Positions 37,410-45,471 of a stretch of 64,000 nt of DNA are shown piece after piece; within the stretch, counting starts at the first letter, position 1, and every line of letters starts with the position of its first letter. The DNA is from Rhizobium sp. CIAT894. GTDB taxonomy: Bacteria > Pseudomonadota > Alphaproteobacteria > Rhizobiales > Rhizobiaceae. The DNA is taken from positions 3,624,501-3,688,500 of the forward strand of contig NZ_CP020947.1 in NCBI RefSeq assembly GCF_000172795.2. The letters are read 5' to 3'. The position numbers were made by a program, and so were the translations under genes. Below the pieces are notes generated by a model. That model had not been told where the DNA came from and did no database searches. It saw only the letters and a program-made list of their open reading frames with translations.

Positions 37410-37483
37410 TAGAGCAATTCCACGCAAGCGCGAAGCGCTTTTCCCAGGCAAAGCGCGAAGCGCTTTTGCCCCGAATTGCGTGA
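37410..37483. repeat. Dispersed palindromic repeat (GCAATTCC type)
   Basis: Begins TAGAGCAATTCC and ends GAATTGCGTG. Inside, the unit AAGCGCGAAGCGCTTTT occurs twice (about 37426-37442 and 37451-37467). A related copy lies at 48796-48950. It starts within a few bases of the MFS stop. Confidence 0.75.
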
Positions 37484-37516
37484 AAGAACGACAGAGCAGC
37501 AAACGGAGGACGAACC

Positions 37517-37708
37517 ATGAGCTTCATCGACGACGACCGGCCGCAGAAAAAACTCGCCCACGAGATCGGCACCGATCTCTCCATGCTTTCGGTGGACGAA
37601 TTGAAGGCGCGAGTGGAATTGCTGAAGACGGAAATCGCAAGACTCGAAGCCGAGGCCGCGCGCAAAGCTTCCGGGCGGCAGGCGGCGGAAAACTTCTTCC
37701 GCTCCTGA
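37517..37708 (+). CDS. DUF1192-family small protein
   Basis: Encodes 63 residues: MSFIDDDRPQKKLAHEIGTD, followed by LSMLSVDELKARVELLKTEI and a short helix rich in Glu/Ala. This is the DUF1192 family, common in alphaproteobacteria and often near the cell-cycle gene rcdA as here. The middle part looks like a short coiled coil. No function is known to me. Confidence 0.85.
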   Translation: MSFIDDDRPQKKLAHEIGTDLSMLSVDELKARVELLKTEIARLEAEAARKASGRQAAENFFRS

Positions 37709-37782
37709 TCTGCAAAAAAGCCTGAAAACAAGGCTATAGGCTTATAAAATGAGCCCGCCTCAAGTCTTAATCCGGCACAATG

Positions 37783-37798
37783 TTAATAGAATATTAAG
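37783..37798 (+). promoter_or_regulatory. CtrA-type box 1 upstream of rcdA
   Basis: TTAA (37783-37786), 7 bases, TTAA (37794-37797) then G. This matches the CtrA core TTAA-N7-TTAA; the usual final C is G. It lies upstream of the small hairpin terminator, about 300 bases before rcdA. Confidence 0.55.
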
Positions 37799-37809
37799 CT
37801 TTATAAGAT

Positions 37810-37923
37810 ATTACTGTACCCATCCAGATTTTCTCTGGATTTCAGACAGTTTTCCAAGCGGTGAATTGGTCTGATTTTTCTCCCTGTTTTACCTTGAGAG
37901 CCGCTTTTGCGGCTCTTCTTTTT
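37810..37923 (+). ncRNA. Candidate small RNA upstream of rcdA
   Basis: A stretch without an open frame ends in a strong intrinsic terminator that no upstream gene needs (DUF1192 ends 190 bases earlier). An internal hairpin CCAGATTTT-CTCTGG lies near 37823-37841. A CtrA-type box sits just upstream. It would be about 100 nt long. The locus should be compared with known alphaproteobacterial cell-cycle sRNAs such as EcpR1; I cannot confirm identity from sequence alone. Confidence 0.4.
37896..37923 (+). terminator. Rho-independent terminator in the rcdA upstream region
   Basis: 8-bp stem AGAGCCGC / GCGGCTCT (37897-37904 and 37909-37916) with TTTT loop, followed by TCTTTTT. Confidence 0.85.
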
Positions 37924-37958
37924 CCCATAGCCGGCGCCTTTCCACGAAACTGTGGAGA

Positions 37959-37974
37959 TTAACCCTTTCTTAAG
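37959..37974 (+). promoter_or_regulatory. CtrA-type box 2 upstream of rcdA
   Basis: TTAA (37959-37962), CCCTTTC, TTAA (37970-37973) then G. This matches CtrA TTAA-N7-TTAA, 126 bases before the rcdA start and downstream of the terminator. It is the likelier control site for rcdA itself. Confidence 0.6.
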
Positions 37975-38099
37975 AAACGGCTTGCGCATTTGGGCTAATG
38001 ATACCATCTTAAAGTCATAAAGACCGGCACAGGAAACTTTTCCGTCTGGGTCGGCGTTACCTGAATTATAAGTAGCTGCGTGCAACAGGGACTATTGCG

Positions 38100-38615
38100 A
38101 TGTCGGAAGTTGGATTGAACACGATCAGTTTTGCGGGCCGCGCCGCTGCATCCTCGCAGTTCAAGGCACTTTATGCGGAAGGCATGTCGCTGGTCGAAGA
38201 AACTGCCGCCTATCTGGATGGCCAGGGTCGCGCCGCTTCCAAGGTTCTGCCGCGGATGGCCTCGGTTCTCTACGCTGCGGAATCGATGCGTCTCACCACC
38301 CGCCTGATGCAGATGGCCTCCTGGCTGCTGCTGCAGCGCGCTGTCAACAATGGCGAAATGTCCCGCGACCAGGTCCTAGCCGAAAAGAACAAGGTCCGCC
38401 TCGACGGCTTCAACGTCGACCGCGCCGCGCCCGGCTGGGGCGACCTGCCGGAATCCTTCCGCGACCTCGTCGAGCGCTCTCTGCGTCTGCAGAACCGCAT
38501 TGCTTTGCTCGACCGCGAGATCTACCGCCCGTCCGAAGCCGTGATCGTTCATGATAATCAGAACAGCGTCCAGGCCCAGCTTTCCCTGCTGCAGACTGCC
38601 TTCGGCAACAACTGA
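38100..38615 (+). CDS. rcdA: RcdA, regulator of CtrA degradation (DUF1465 family)
   Basis: Encodes 171 residues of the DUF1465/RcdA family: FAGRAAASSQFKALYAEGMS, ETAAYLDGQGR, then YAAESMRLTTRLMQMASWLL and the basic LAEKNKVRLDGFN. In Caulobacter RcdA is an adaptor that helps ClpXP degrade the cell-cycle regulator CtrA at the pole; the Sinorhizobium homologue is essential. The C-terminal ~30 residues (DREIYRPSEAVIVHDNQNS) are probably flexible. Two CtrA-type boxes upstream suggest a feedback loop in which CtrA controls its own degradation factor. A terminator follows. Confidence 0.9.
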   Translation: MSEVGLNTISFAGRAAASSQFKALYAEGMSLVEETAAYLDGQGRAASKVLPRMASVLYAAESMRLTTRLMQMASWLLLQRAVNNGEMSRDQVLAEKNKVRLDGFNVDRAAPGWGDLPESFRDLVERSLRLQNRIALLDREIYRPSEAVIVHDNQNSVQAQLSLLQTAFGNN

Positions 38616-38640
38616 CCAGATCTGCGGGTATTTCATACAA

Positions 38641-38670
38641 ACCGGCCGCGTCCGACGCGGCCGGTTTTTC
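38641..38670 (+). terminator. Rho-independent terminator after rcdA
   Basis: 10-bp stem CCGGCCGCGT / ACGCGGCCGG (38642-38651 and 38655-38664) followed by TTTTT. Confidence 0.9.
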
Positions 38671-38702
38671 TTTGCCTGAAAAAGCCACCTCCCGAACCAC
38701 GC

Positions 38703-38730
38703 AAAAAAGCCCGGCAAAACCGGGCTCTCT
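38703..38730 (-). terminator. Rho-independent terminator after rpmE
   Basis: On the minus strand AGCCCGG / CCGGGCT (7 bp, 5-base loop) is followed by six T residues. It faces the rcdA terminator across 35 bases. Confidence 0.85.
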
Positions 38731-38754
38731 TCGAATTCCGTCGAGCCGAAGCGA

Positions 38755-38976
38755 TTAGAGGCCGAGGCCGCCGAAACGCTTGTTGAACTTGGATACGCGG
38801 CCGCCGCGGTCCATGAGCTGCTGGTTACCGCCGGTCCAGGCCGGGTGCGACTTGGAATCGATTTCGAGGTTCATGACAGCGCCTTCCGAACCCCAGGTCG
38901 AGCGGGTTTCGTATTCGGTGCCATCGGTCATGACCACCTTGATCATGTGATAGTCGGGATGGATGCCTGCCTTCAT
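38755..38976 (-). CDS. rpmE: 50S ribosomal protein L31
   Basis: Encodes 73 residues beginning [19 protein letters not shown], then [21 protein letters not shown] and RFGGLGL. It is the L31 form lacking the zinc-binding cysteines (C- type), as in most alphaproteobacteria. It joins the 50S subunit and bridges to the 30S head. In-frame codons extend upstream to 39015, but the L31 start is at 38976. It is followed by its own terminator. Confidence 0.96.
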   Translation of the reverse strand: MKAGIHPDYHMIKVVMTDGTEYETRSTWGSEGAVMNLEIDSKSHPAWTGGNQQLMDRGGRVSKFNKRFGGLGL

Positions 38977-39169
38977 AACAATCTTCCTGCGATACCGGAG
39001 TTCAATTTGCCGCATGCAGTTGCGGCCACCGAACCGATTGAATAAATGAAGCCGCAGTCGTGATGGCTACGGCTTCCCATTAGGATGGCGTGCCTATACA
39101 TGAAGGACGCCTAGATAACAAGAGCCAACAGGCCGCATTGCGCGGGTCCTGAGGGTGATCGGAGACGAT

Positions 39170-40972
39170 TTGGCAGAGCAGGCACGGGCTGAGGAAAACA
39201 AAAGGCGGTCGTTGCGGCCGCTCGGCAGGCTGACGCCTTACGTCATGCGCTATCGCGGCATGGTGACCGGGGCGCTGATATCGCTAGCGCTTGCCGCCAT
39301 CACCTCACTGACGCTGCCGCTCGCCGTGCGTCGGATGATCGATCACGGCTTCACCCAGTCCGACGGCCGCTTCATCAACAGCTATTTCGCCATGCTGATG
39401 GTCATGGCCATGGTGCTCGCGATCGCAAGCGCCATGCGTTATTATTTCGTCATCACCATCGGCGAGCGCATCGTCGCCGATCTCCGCCGTGACGTCTTTG
39501 CCCATGTGACGAGGCTGTCGCCCTCCTTCTTCGACGTCAACCAGTCCGGCGAGATCGTCTCGCGCCTGACCGCCGATACGACGCAGATCAAATCCGCCGT
39601 CGGCGCCACCGCCTCGGTGGCGCTCAGAAACCTCATCCTCTGTCTCGGCGCCATGGGCATGATGATCGTCACCTCGCCGAAGCTTTCGAGCCTCGTCATA
39701 GGAGCGATCCCGCTGATCGTCTTCCCGCTCGTCGCCTTCGGCCGCTCGGTGCGCAAGCGTTCGCGCGCCGCTCAGGACACGCTCGCCGATGCATCCGCTT
39801 TCGCCAACGAGACGGTCGCCGCCACCCGCACCGTCCAGGCTTTCAACGGCGAGGACGCGGCAGCGGAACGCTACGGCGCCGCCGTCGAATCCGCCTATGA
39901 CGCGGCCCGCGCCGCTATCCGCTCGCGCGCGCTGCTGACAGGGATTGCCATCACGCTGATCTTCGGCAGCGTCGTCGCCGTGCTCTGGGTCGGCGCCCAC
40001 AGCGTGCTTGCCGGCACGCTTTCGGCCGGCACGCTCGGCCAGTTCCTGCTCTATGCCGTCATATCGGCCGGTTCGCTGGGCGCACTGTCGGAGGTCTGGG
40101 GCGAACTCTCGCAGGCAGCCGGCGCCGCCGACCGGCTGACAGAACTCCTCGACGAGGTCTCGCCGATATCAGCCCCCGCCAACCCGCGGCCTCTGCCTTC
40201 GCCCGGCCGTGGCCGCGTCGAATTTTCCGATGTGCATTTCACCTATCCCTCGCGCCCCGGCAAATCGGCCCTGCATGGCTTAAGTTTCGCCATCGCGCCC
40301 GGAGAAACGGTCGCGATCGTCGGCCCGTCCGGTGCCGGCAAGAGCACCGTCTTCTCGCTGCTCTTACGCTTTTACGATCCGCAGCAGGGCAGCGTGAAAA
40401 TCGACGATGTCGACGCGCAACTGACGACGCCCGACGAGTTGCGCCAGCGCATCGCCATCGTGCCGCAGGACGTCACCATCTTCGCCGCCTCGATCCATGA
40501 CAACATCGCCTTCGGCCGTCCCGGCGCCTCGCGCGACGAGGTCCGTGCCGCAGCAATCGCCGCCCAGGCCGACGAATTCGTCACCCGGCTGGACAGGGGC
40601 TACGAGACCGAGGTCGGCGAACGCGGCGTAACGCTTTCCGGCGGCCAGCGCCAGCGCATCGCCATTGCCCGCGCCATCCTGAAGAATGCCCCCGTGCTGC
40701 TGCTCGACGAAGCGACCTCCGCACTTGACGCCGAAAGCGAGACGCTGGTGCAGAAGGCACTCGACGGGCTGGTGGACGGCCGCACGACGCTGGTCATCGC
40801 CCATCGCCTGGCAACCGTGTTGAAGGCCGACCGCATCCTCGTCATGGATCAGGGCCGTGTCGTCGAAGAGGGCACGCATCAGAGCCTGATCCGCCACGGC
40901 GGCATCTATGCACGGCTGGCGAAACTGCAATTCGATGCAGCCAACGAGGACGTGCTCGCCGCCGCGAAATAG
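39170..40972 (+). CDS. ABC exporter, fused permease and ATPase
   Basis: Encodes 600 residues from a TTG at 39170. Six membrane helices fill the first 320 residues (VTGALISLALAAITSLTLP and on), then the nucleotide-binding domain. Walker A is GPSGAGKSTVFSLLL near residue 390, the signature is LSGGQRQRIAIARAIL, Walker B is VLLLDEATSALD, and the H-loop is VIAHRLATVL. Half-size exporters of this MsbA-like type work as homodimers moving lipids or drugs outward. A GTG 15 bases upstream (39155) is also in frame; the GATCGGAGA ribosome site fits the TTG better. The substrate is unknown. Confidence 0.9.
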   Translation: MAEQARAEENKRRSLRPLGRLTPYVMRYRGMVTGALISLALAAITSLTLPLAVRRMIDHGFTQSDGRFINSYFAMLMVMAMVLAIASAMRYYFVITIGERIVADLRRDVFAHVTRLSPSFFDVNQSGEIVSRLTADTTQIKSAVGATASVALRNLILCLGAMGMMIVTSPKLSSLVIGAIPLIVFPLVAFGRSVRKRSRAAQDTLADASAFANETVAATRTVQAFNGEDAAAERYGAAVESAYDAARAAIRSRALLTGIAITLIFGSVVAVLWVGAHSVLAGTLSAGTLGQFLLYAVISAGSLGALSEVWGELSQAAGAADRLTELLDEVSPISAPANPRPLPSPGRGRVEFSDVHFTYPSRPGKSALHGLSFAIAPGETVAIVGPSGAGKSTVFSLLLRFYDPQQGSVKIDDVDAQLTTPDELRQRIAIVPQDVTIFAASIHDNIAFGRPGASRDEVRAAAIAAQADEFVTRLDRGYETEVGERGVTLSGGQRQRIAIARAILKNAPVLLLDEATSALDAESETLVQKALDGLVDGRTTLVIAHRLATVLKADRILVMDQGRVVEEGTHQSLIRHGGIYARLAKLQFDAANEDVLAAAK

Positions 40973-41114
40973 CCGGCGGCTCTTCTCCTGCAGACCGCGA
41001 CTAAAGTCTGAGCCCGATTGCGCTCCCTGCGGTTGTCTTTCGCACCTCCCGCCCTACCCTCTTCATTCCCCGGGGTGGGGATATTGCCGTTGAAATTCTT
41101 GGGAGGAGATAGGA

Positions 41115-42107
41115 ATGGCGCTTTCCGATATGACGCGACGCATGGGCCTTGCGCTCGCTCTTGGCCTGACTGCAACGATCGGTATCGGCATGTCTGCCAC
41201 GGCTGCGGATTTCCCCGATCGCGCAATCACCATGGTCGTGCCCTTTGCAGCGGGCGGCTCGACCGATGTCGTTGCCCGCATCGTCGCGCAGAAGATGTCG
41301 GAAGATCTCGGCCAGCAAGTGATTGTCCAGAACGTTGCCGGCGCCGGCGGCAATCTCGGCGCCGGCAACGTCGCCCGCGCCGAACCTGACGGCTACACCA
41401 TTCTGATGGGCACCGTCGCAACCCACGCCCTCAACCCGCTGATCCTCAAATCGACCCCCTATGATCCCGAGAAGGATTTCGCGCCGGTCTCGCTGCTTGT
41501 CGTCGTGCCGAACGTGCTGGTCGTCAATCCGCAATTGCCGGCGAAGACCGTGCCGGAACTGATCGCGCTGCTGAAGGCCGAGCCCGATAAATACAGCTAC
41601 GCCTCGTCGGGCAACGGCACGCCGCTGCATCTGTCCGGCGAACTGTTCAAGTCCATGGCCGGTGTCAGCATGCAGCATATTCCCTATAAAGGCGCCGGCC
41701 CGGCCTTGAACGATGTCATCGGCAACCAGGTGCCGATCATGTTCGATAACCTGCCCTCGTCATCGAGCCATATCAAGGCTGGCACTTTGCGGGCGCTGGC
41801 GGTAACCACGGCCGCGCGCGCGCCCTCCTTCCCCGACGTGCCGACGGTCGCCGAGTCAGGCATACCGGGTTACGAGACCTATACCTGGAATGCGCTTTTC
41901 GCCCCGGCCAAGACGCCGAACGAGGTCGTCATGCGTCTCAACGCCTCGGCCAGCAAGGCGCTTAAAGACCCCGCCGTTGCCGAACGGATGAAAGAATTCA
42001 GCGCCACCATTGTCGGCTCGACACCGGATGAACTCGCCGCCCATGTGAAGGCCGAACTCGCCAAATGGGGACCGGTGGTGAAGGGCGCAAACATCCAGAT
42101 GGAATGA
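41115..42107 (+). CDS. Tripartite tricarboxylate transporter substrate-binding protein (Bug/TctC family)
   Basis: Encodes 330 residues with a signal peptide (MGLALALGLTATIGIGMSA, cut after TAA). The mature part opens with FPDRAITMVVPFAAGGSTDV and includes GAGGNLGAGNVARAEPDGYT, the Bug-family ligand loops, with SSGNGTPLHLSGELFK later. It would capture carboxylates or amino acids in the periplasm. The usual membrane partners TctA and TctB are not in the window, so it is an orphan here. The ribosome site GGGAGGAG is strong. Composite repeats follow the stop. Confidence 0.88.
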   Translation: MALSDMTRRMGLALALGLTATIGIGMSATAADFPDRAITMVVPFAAGGSTDVVARIVAQKMSEDLGQQVIVQNVAGAGGNLGAGNVARAEPDGYTILMGTVATHALNPLILKSTPYDPEKDFAPVSLLVVVPNVLVVNPQLPAKTVPELIALLKAEPDKYSYASSGNGTPLHLSGELFKSMAGVSMQHIPYKGAGPALNDVIGNQVPIMFDNLPSSSSHIKAGTLRALAVTTAARAPSFPDVPTVAESGIPGYETYTWNALFAPAKTPNEVVMRLNASASKALKDPAVAERMKEFSATIVGSTPDELAAHVKAELAKWGPVVKGANIQME

Positions 42108-42168
42108 TGCCGGCGGCGGCACAGGCGCCTTCGCTTGCGGCCGATGGGAACAGTGACAATTGGACGCT

Positions 42169-42281
42169 AGAACAGGATGATTTTAGGCCGGTTGGCCTAA
42201 AATCTGAATCCTGTTCTAAATTAAAAAGCTAGAGCATGATGTTGTCCGAAAACCGCGCACACTTTTCGGCATCATGCTCTA
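42169..42281. repeat. Composite rhizobial palindrome, copy 2 (B-A order, inverted)
   Basis: Element B (42169-42217) is AGAACAGGATGATTTTAGGC and an imperfect mirror arm with a 3-base insertion (TCTGAATCC). Element A (42230-42281) is TAGAGCATGATG ... CATCATGCTCTA. Order and inner core are the reverse complement of the copy at 29561-29670. Confidence 0.88.
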
Positions 42282-42377
42282 AGCAGCCAATTCTAATTAA
42301 GGCAGTGGAAAAGCTCGCCATTTTGATCTAGCCTCCCTGACGCTGATGGTTGCAATTCAGCGTTTCGGGAGACATCC

Positions 42378-42566
42378 ATGTATAAATTCGAAGTTTATAA
42401 GGATAAATCAGGCGAGTTCCGCTTCCGCTTCAAGGCATCGAACGGGGAAGCCATGTTCTCGTCCGAGGGCTACAAGGCGAAGGCGTCCGCCTTGAGTGCC
42501 ATCGAATCCATCAAGAAGAACACGCCCGGTGCCGACGTCGTCGATCAGACGAAGGCCGAATCCTGA
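42378..42566 (+). CDS. YegP-family (DUF1508) protein
   Basis: Encodes 62 residues: MYKFEVYKDKSGEFRFRF, KASNGEAMFSSEGYKAKA and SALSAIESIKKN. This single DUF1508 repeat matches the small YegP proteins whose solved structures form a beta-alpha sandwich. They are common in soil bacteria and have no assigned function. The charged final part (ADVVDQTKAES) is probably flexible. Confidence 0.88.
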   Translation: MYKFEVYKDKSGEFRFRFKASNGEAMFSSEGYKAKASALSAIESIKKNTPGADVVDQTKAES

Positions 42567-42839
42567 TCAGATAGGCAGCGGCGGCTTGAATGCCGCCCTG
42601 CCTTTCTGCGCGCCCTGAGCAGCACGGCTACCCTTGAGCCCGCCCGGCCTGGTTGCTTGTCATTTTCGGCGACATTTTTCTTTTTCGTATATTTTTTGAA
42701 AGCCATGTCGAAACGGCCCGTTGCCGCGCCTCATTGTATCGGAACGGCGGAACCGTTCTGCCGGGCCTCACAGCTTTCGGGATATCGCCCCCGATATCGG
42801 ATGCCCGGATCAACGCCACAACGAGATCAGGAGTTTTCC

Positions 42840-43178
42840 ATGCAATATGCTCTCATCATTCGTGAAGCCGCCGAGGATTTCGCCAACCGCAGCGATCCTG
42901 CCTATCGCGACGGCTGGGTCGCCTACAGCAAGGCGCTTGCCCAGGCGGGGATCATGACCGGCGGCGCCGGGCTGACGGCGCCCGAGACCGGCACGGTCGT
43001 ACGCCGCAGAGGCCAGGAACACGACGTTCAGGACGGCCCCTATCCGGAAGGCAAGGAACAGCTTGGCGGCTTTTATCTGATCGACGTTCCCGACATCGAC
43101 ACCGCGCTGGAATGGGCGACCCGCGTACCGATCTCCGACAAGGGCTCGGTCGAGGTGCGCCCACGCCTGCAGATGTGA
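42840..43178 (+). CDS. YCII/DGPF-type protein linked to an ECF42 sigma factor
   Basis: Encodes 112 residues. The fold is the YciI ferredoxin-like domain: MQYALIIREAAEDFANRSDP, AGIMTGGAGLTAPETGTVVR, the family tag VQDGPYPEGKEQLGGFYLID and DTALEWATRVP. DGPF proteins are the standard partners of ECF42 sigma factors and may act as input enzymes or ligand binders. The sigma gene starts 7 bases downstream. The open frame extends upstream to 42657, but the ATG at 42840 is the family start. Confidence 0.88.
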   Translation: MQYALIIREAAEDFANRSDPAYRDGWVAYSKALAQAGIMTGGAGLTAPETGTVVRRRGQEHDVQDGPYPEGKEQLGGFYLIDVPDIDTALEWATRVPISDKGSVEVRPRLQM

Positions 43179-43185
43179 GGCGGCA

Positions 43186-44436
43186 ATGCCGCCCGATGCC
43201 GGACCCGCCGCCGAAAAGGTGGCACGTCAGTCCTACGGCAAGCTGATCGCCTTCCTCGCCGCCCGCTCGCGCGACGTGCCGGCGGCGGAAGACGCATTGT
43301 CGGAAGCGCTGGCTTCGGCCCTTCGTGTCTGGCCGGAGCGCGGCGTCCCCGGCAACCCGGAAGCCTGGCTGCTGGTGGCCGCACGCCGCAATCTCATGCA
43401 GGCCGCCCGCCATCGCACCGTCGCGGCCAAGGCGCAAACGACGATATCGCTGGCCTTCGAGGAAGCGGAGGAACGCATGAACGAGGCCGGCAAAGCCGTC
43501 TTTCCCGATGAGCGGCTGAAGCTGCTGTTTGCCTGCACACATCCGGCCATAGACAGCTCCGTCCATACCGCGCTGATGCTGCAGACAATCCTCGGCATCG
43601 AAGCGAGAACCATTGCCCGGGCATTCGTCGTCTCACCGGAGGCGATGAGCCAGCGGCTGGTGCGGGCCAAGGTGAAAATCCGCGATGCCGGCATTCCCTT
43701 CGCCGTCCCGCCTCGCCCAGCTCTCTCAGGGCGGCTCGCCGCCGTACTTTCGGCGATCTACGCCGCATACGGCCTCGGATGGGACGGTCTCGACGGCGAG
43801 GAAGAGCACCATTCGCTTGCCAGCGAGGCGATCTGGCTCGGCCGCGCGCTTCTCGCCGTACTGCCCGATGAACCGGAAGCGATCGGTCTCCTGTCGCTGA
43901 TGCTTCACTGCGAAGCCCGCCGCAGCGCCCGGCGCGACAGCGATGGTCGATATGTACCGCTGGACGAGCAGGATACGGCGGTCTGGAATGCGATCATGAT
44001 TGCAGAAGCTGATGCGCTGCTGCGCAAGGCCGGAGGTTTCGAGCGTTTCGGCCCCTTCCAGTGCCAGGCCGCGATACAGTCCGTGCATGCCGCCCGCCGG
44101 CTGTCGGGAAAGACCGATTGGCAGGCGTTGACAACACTCTATACGGCGCTGGTGATGATGAAGCCGACTCTGGGTGCACGGGTCAGCCAGGCTGCGGTGA
44201 TCGGCAGGGCCTCAAGCGCCGCCGCCGGCCTGGAGCGGCTCGACCAGCTCGATGCTCGCACGGTCGCAAGCTACCAACCCTACTGGGCGGTGCGCGCCTT
44301 TCTCCTGGCTGAGGCCGGTGAAGATACCGCGGCGGCCGACGCCTACATCGCGGCAATCGGCCTCAGCGACAGTCCCGCCGTGCGTGACTTCCTGACCGGC
44401 CGGCTGAAGAAGGCGCGGCAGGCGATGTCAGGCTGA
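43186..44436 (+). CDS. ECF42-group RNA polymerase sigma factor
   Basis: Encodes 416 residues, far longer than a plain ECF sigma. Region 2 (LIAFLAARSRDVPAAEDALSEA) and region 4 (ILGIEARTIARAFVVSPEAMSQRLVRAK near residue 145) lie in the first 185 residues. The C-terminal ~230 residues are a helical extension (LGRALLAVLPDEPEAIGLLS, YQPYWAVRAFLLAEAG) that in ECF42 proteins replaces an anti-sigma factor and controls activity. No anti-sigma gene is present, consistent with this. The upstream DGPF gene is probably in the same operon. The stop directly abuts the convergent OmpA-domain gene. Confidence 0.92.
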   Translation: MPPDAGPAAEKVARQSYGKLIAFLAARSRDVPAAEDALSEALASALRVWPERGVPGNPEAWLLVAARRNLMQAARHRTVAAKAQTTISLAFEEAEERMNEAGKAVFPDERLKLLFACTHPAIDSSVHTALMLQTILGIEARTIARAFVVSPEAMSQRLVRAKVKIRDAGIPFAVPPRPALSGRLAAVLSAIYAAYGLGWDGLDGEEEHHSLASEAIWLGRALLAVLPDEPEAIGLLSLMLHCEARRSARRDSDGRYVPLDEQDTAVWNAIMIAEADALLRKAGGFERFGPFQCQAAIQSVHAARRLSGKTDWQALTTLYTALVMMKPTLGARVSQAAVIGRASSAAAGLERLDQLDARTVASYQPYWAVRAFLLAEAGEDTAAADAYIAAIGLSDSPAVRDFLTGRLKKARQAMSG

Positions 44437-45468
44437 TCATTTCTCGGTCAGCTTCAGTTCGATCCGGCGGTTGGTGGAGCGCGCATCCGGCGTATCGCCC
44501 GGCGCGATCGGCTGGAATTCGCCGAAGCCGGCGGCAACGAGCCGATCGGCCGGCACACCCTGGCCGATCAGGAACTTGACGACCGAAATCGCGCGCGCGG
44601 AGGAGAGTTCCCAATTGTCGCGATAACGGCCGGTTCCGGCGAGCGGCACATTGTCGGTATGGCCGTCGACGCGCAGCACCCAGTTGATCTCCGGCGGAAT
44701 TTCCTTGGCGAGATCGAGAAGGGCGGCCGCAAGCTTTGCCATCTCCGTCTGCCCCTCCGGATTGAGATCGGCGCCGCCCGAGGGAAACAGCACTTCCGAC
44801 TGGAAGACGAAACGGTCGCCGACGATGCGGATATTCTCGCGGTCGGAAAGGATCTCGCGCAGACGGCCGAAAAAGTCGGAGCGATAGCGGTTCAACTCCT
44901 GCACGCGCGCGGCAAGCGCAACGTTCAGGCGACTGCCGAGATCGGCGATCTTCGTCTGCGAGACCCGGTCTTTCTCCTCCGACGCCTGAAGGGCTGCTTC
45001 GACGGCAGCGATCTGGCTGCGAAGTGCGGCGATCTGCTGATTCAGCAGCTCGACCTGGCTGAGCGCCCGCTCGCTCACCTGCTTCTGCTCGTCAAGCTCC
45101 TGCGTCATCGCGCCGATCCGCTTCTGCGCCGCATCCTGGCCGCCGGAGCCGGCGCTCAGCAAGGCCTGCAGCCGCGAACGCTCGCTTTCGGCACCGGCAA
45201 GCGAGGCCTGCAGGTTGGCAACCGAATCCTGAAGGTCCTGGTTGCTGCCCTTTTCAAGCGCGAGAAGCTGCGTCAGTTCGTTGATCTGGCTGTTGAGGCG
45301 ATTGAGCACCTCATCCCGCCCGGTGATCTCGCGGCTGAGAATGAACTGCCCGACGACGAAGACCGTCAGCAGGAACATGATCGAGATGAGCAGCGTCGAC
45401 AGCGCATCGACGAAGCCCGGCCAGTAATCCACCGTGCGTTCGCGGCGCCGGTTGCGGGCAAGAGCCAT
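44437..45468 (-). CDS. MotB/OmpA-like inner-membrane peptidoglycan-binding protein
   Basis: Encodes 343 residues. One membrane helix near residues 18-42 holds the motif WPGFVDALSTLLISIMFLL, whose Asp matches the proton-carrying Asp of MotB/ExbD. A long periplasmic coiled coil (about residues 50-190, e.g. LNQQIAALRSQIAAVEAALQ) follows. The OmpA domain spans the last ~130 residues (VDGHTDNVPLAGTGRYRDNW, RRIELKLTEK) and grips the cell wall. It pairs with the MotA/ExbB-type protein encoded 3 bases upstream. No flagellar gene is near, so the pair is a separate proton-driven stator, possibly for envelope upkeep. Confidence 0.88.
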   Translation of the reverse strand: MALARNRRRERTVDYWPGFVDALSTLLISIMFLLTVFVVGQFILSREITGRDEVLNRLNSQINELTQLLALEKGSNQDLQDSVANLQASLAGAESERSRLQALLSAGSGGQDAAQKRIGAMTQELDEQKQVSERALSQVELLNQQIAALRSQIAAVEAALQASEEKDRVSQTKIADLGSRLNVALAARVQELNRYRSDFFGRLREILSDRENIRIVGDRFVFQSEVLFPSGGADLNPEGQTEMAKLAAALLDLAKEIPPEINWVLRVDGHTDNVPLAGTGRYRDNWELSSARAISVVKFLIGQGVPADRLVAAGFGEFQPIAPGDTPDARSTNRRIELKLTEK

Positions 45469-45471
45469 GGC

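Noticed and set aside
37801..38085. 94-codon minus-strand frame upstream of rcdA
   Set aside because: It has a Lys/Ser-rich product without a domain and runs across the terminator and a CtrA-type box, so it is a chance frame.
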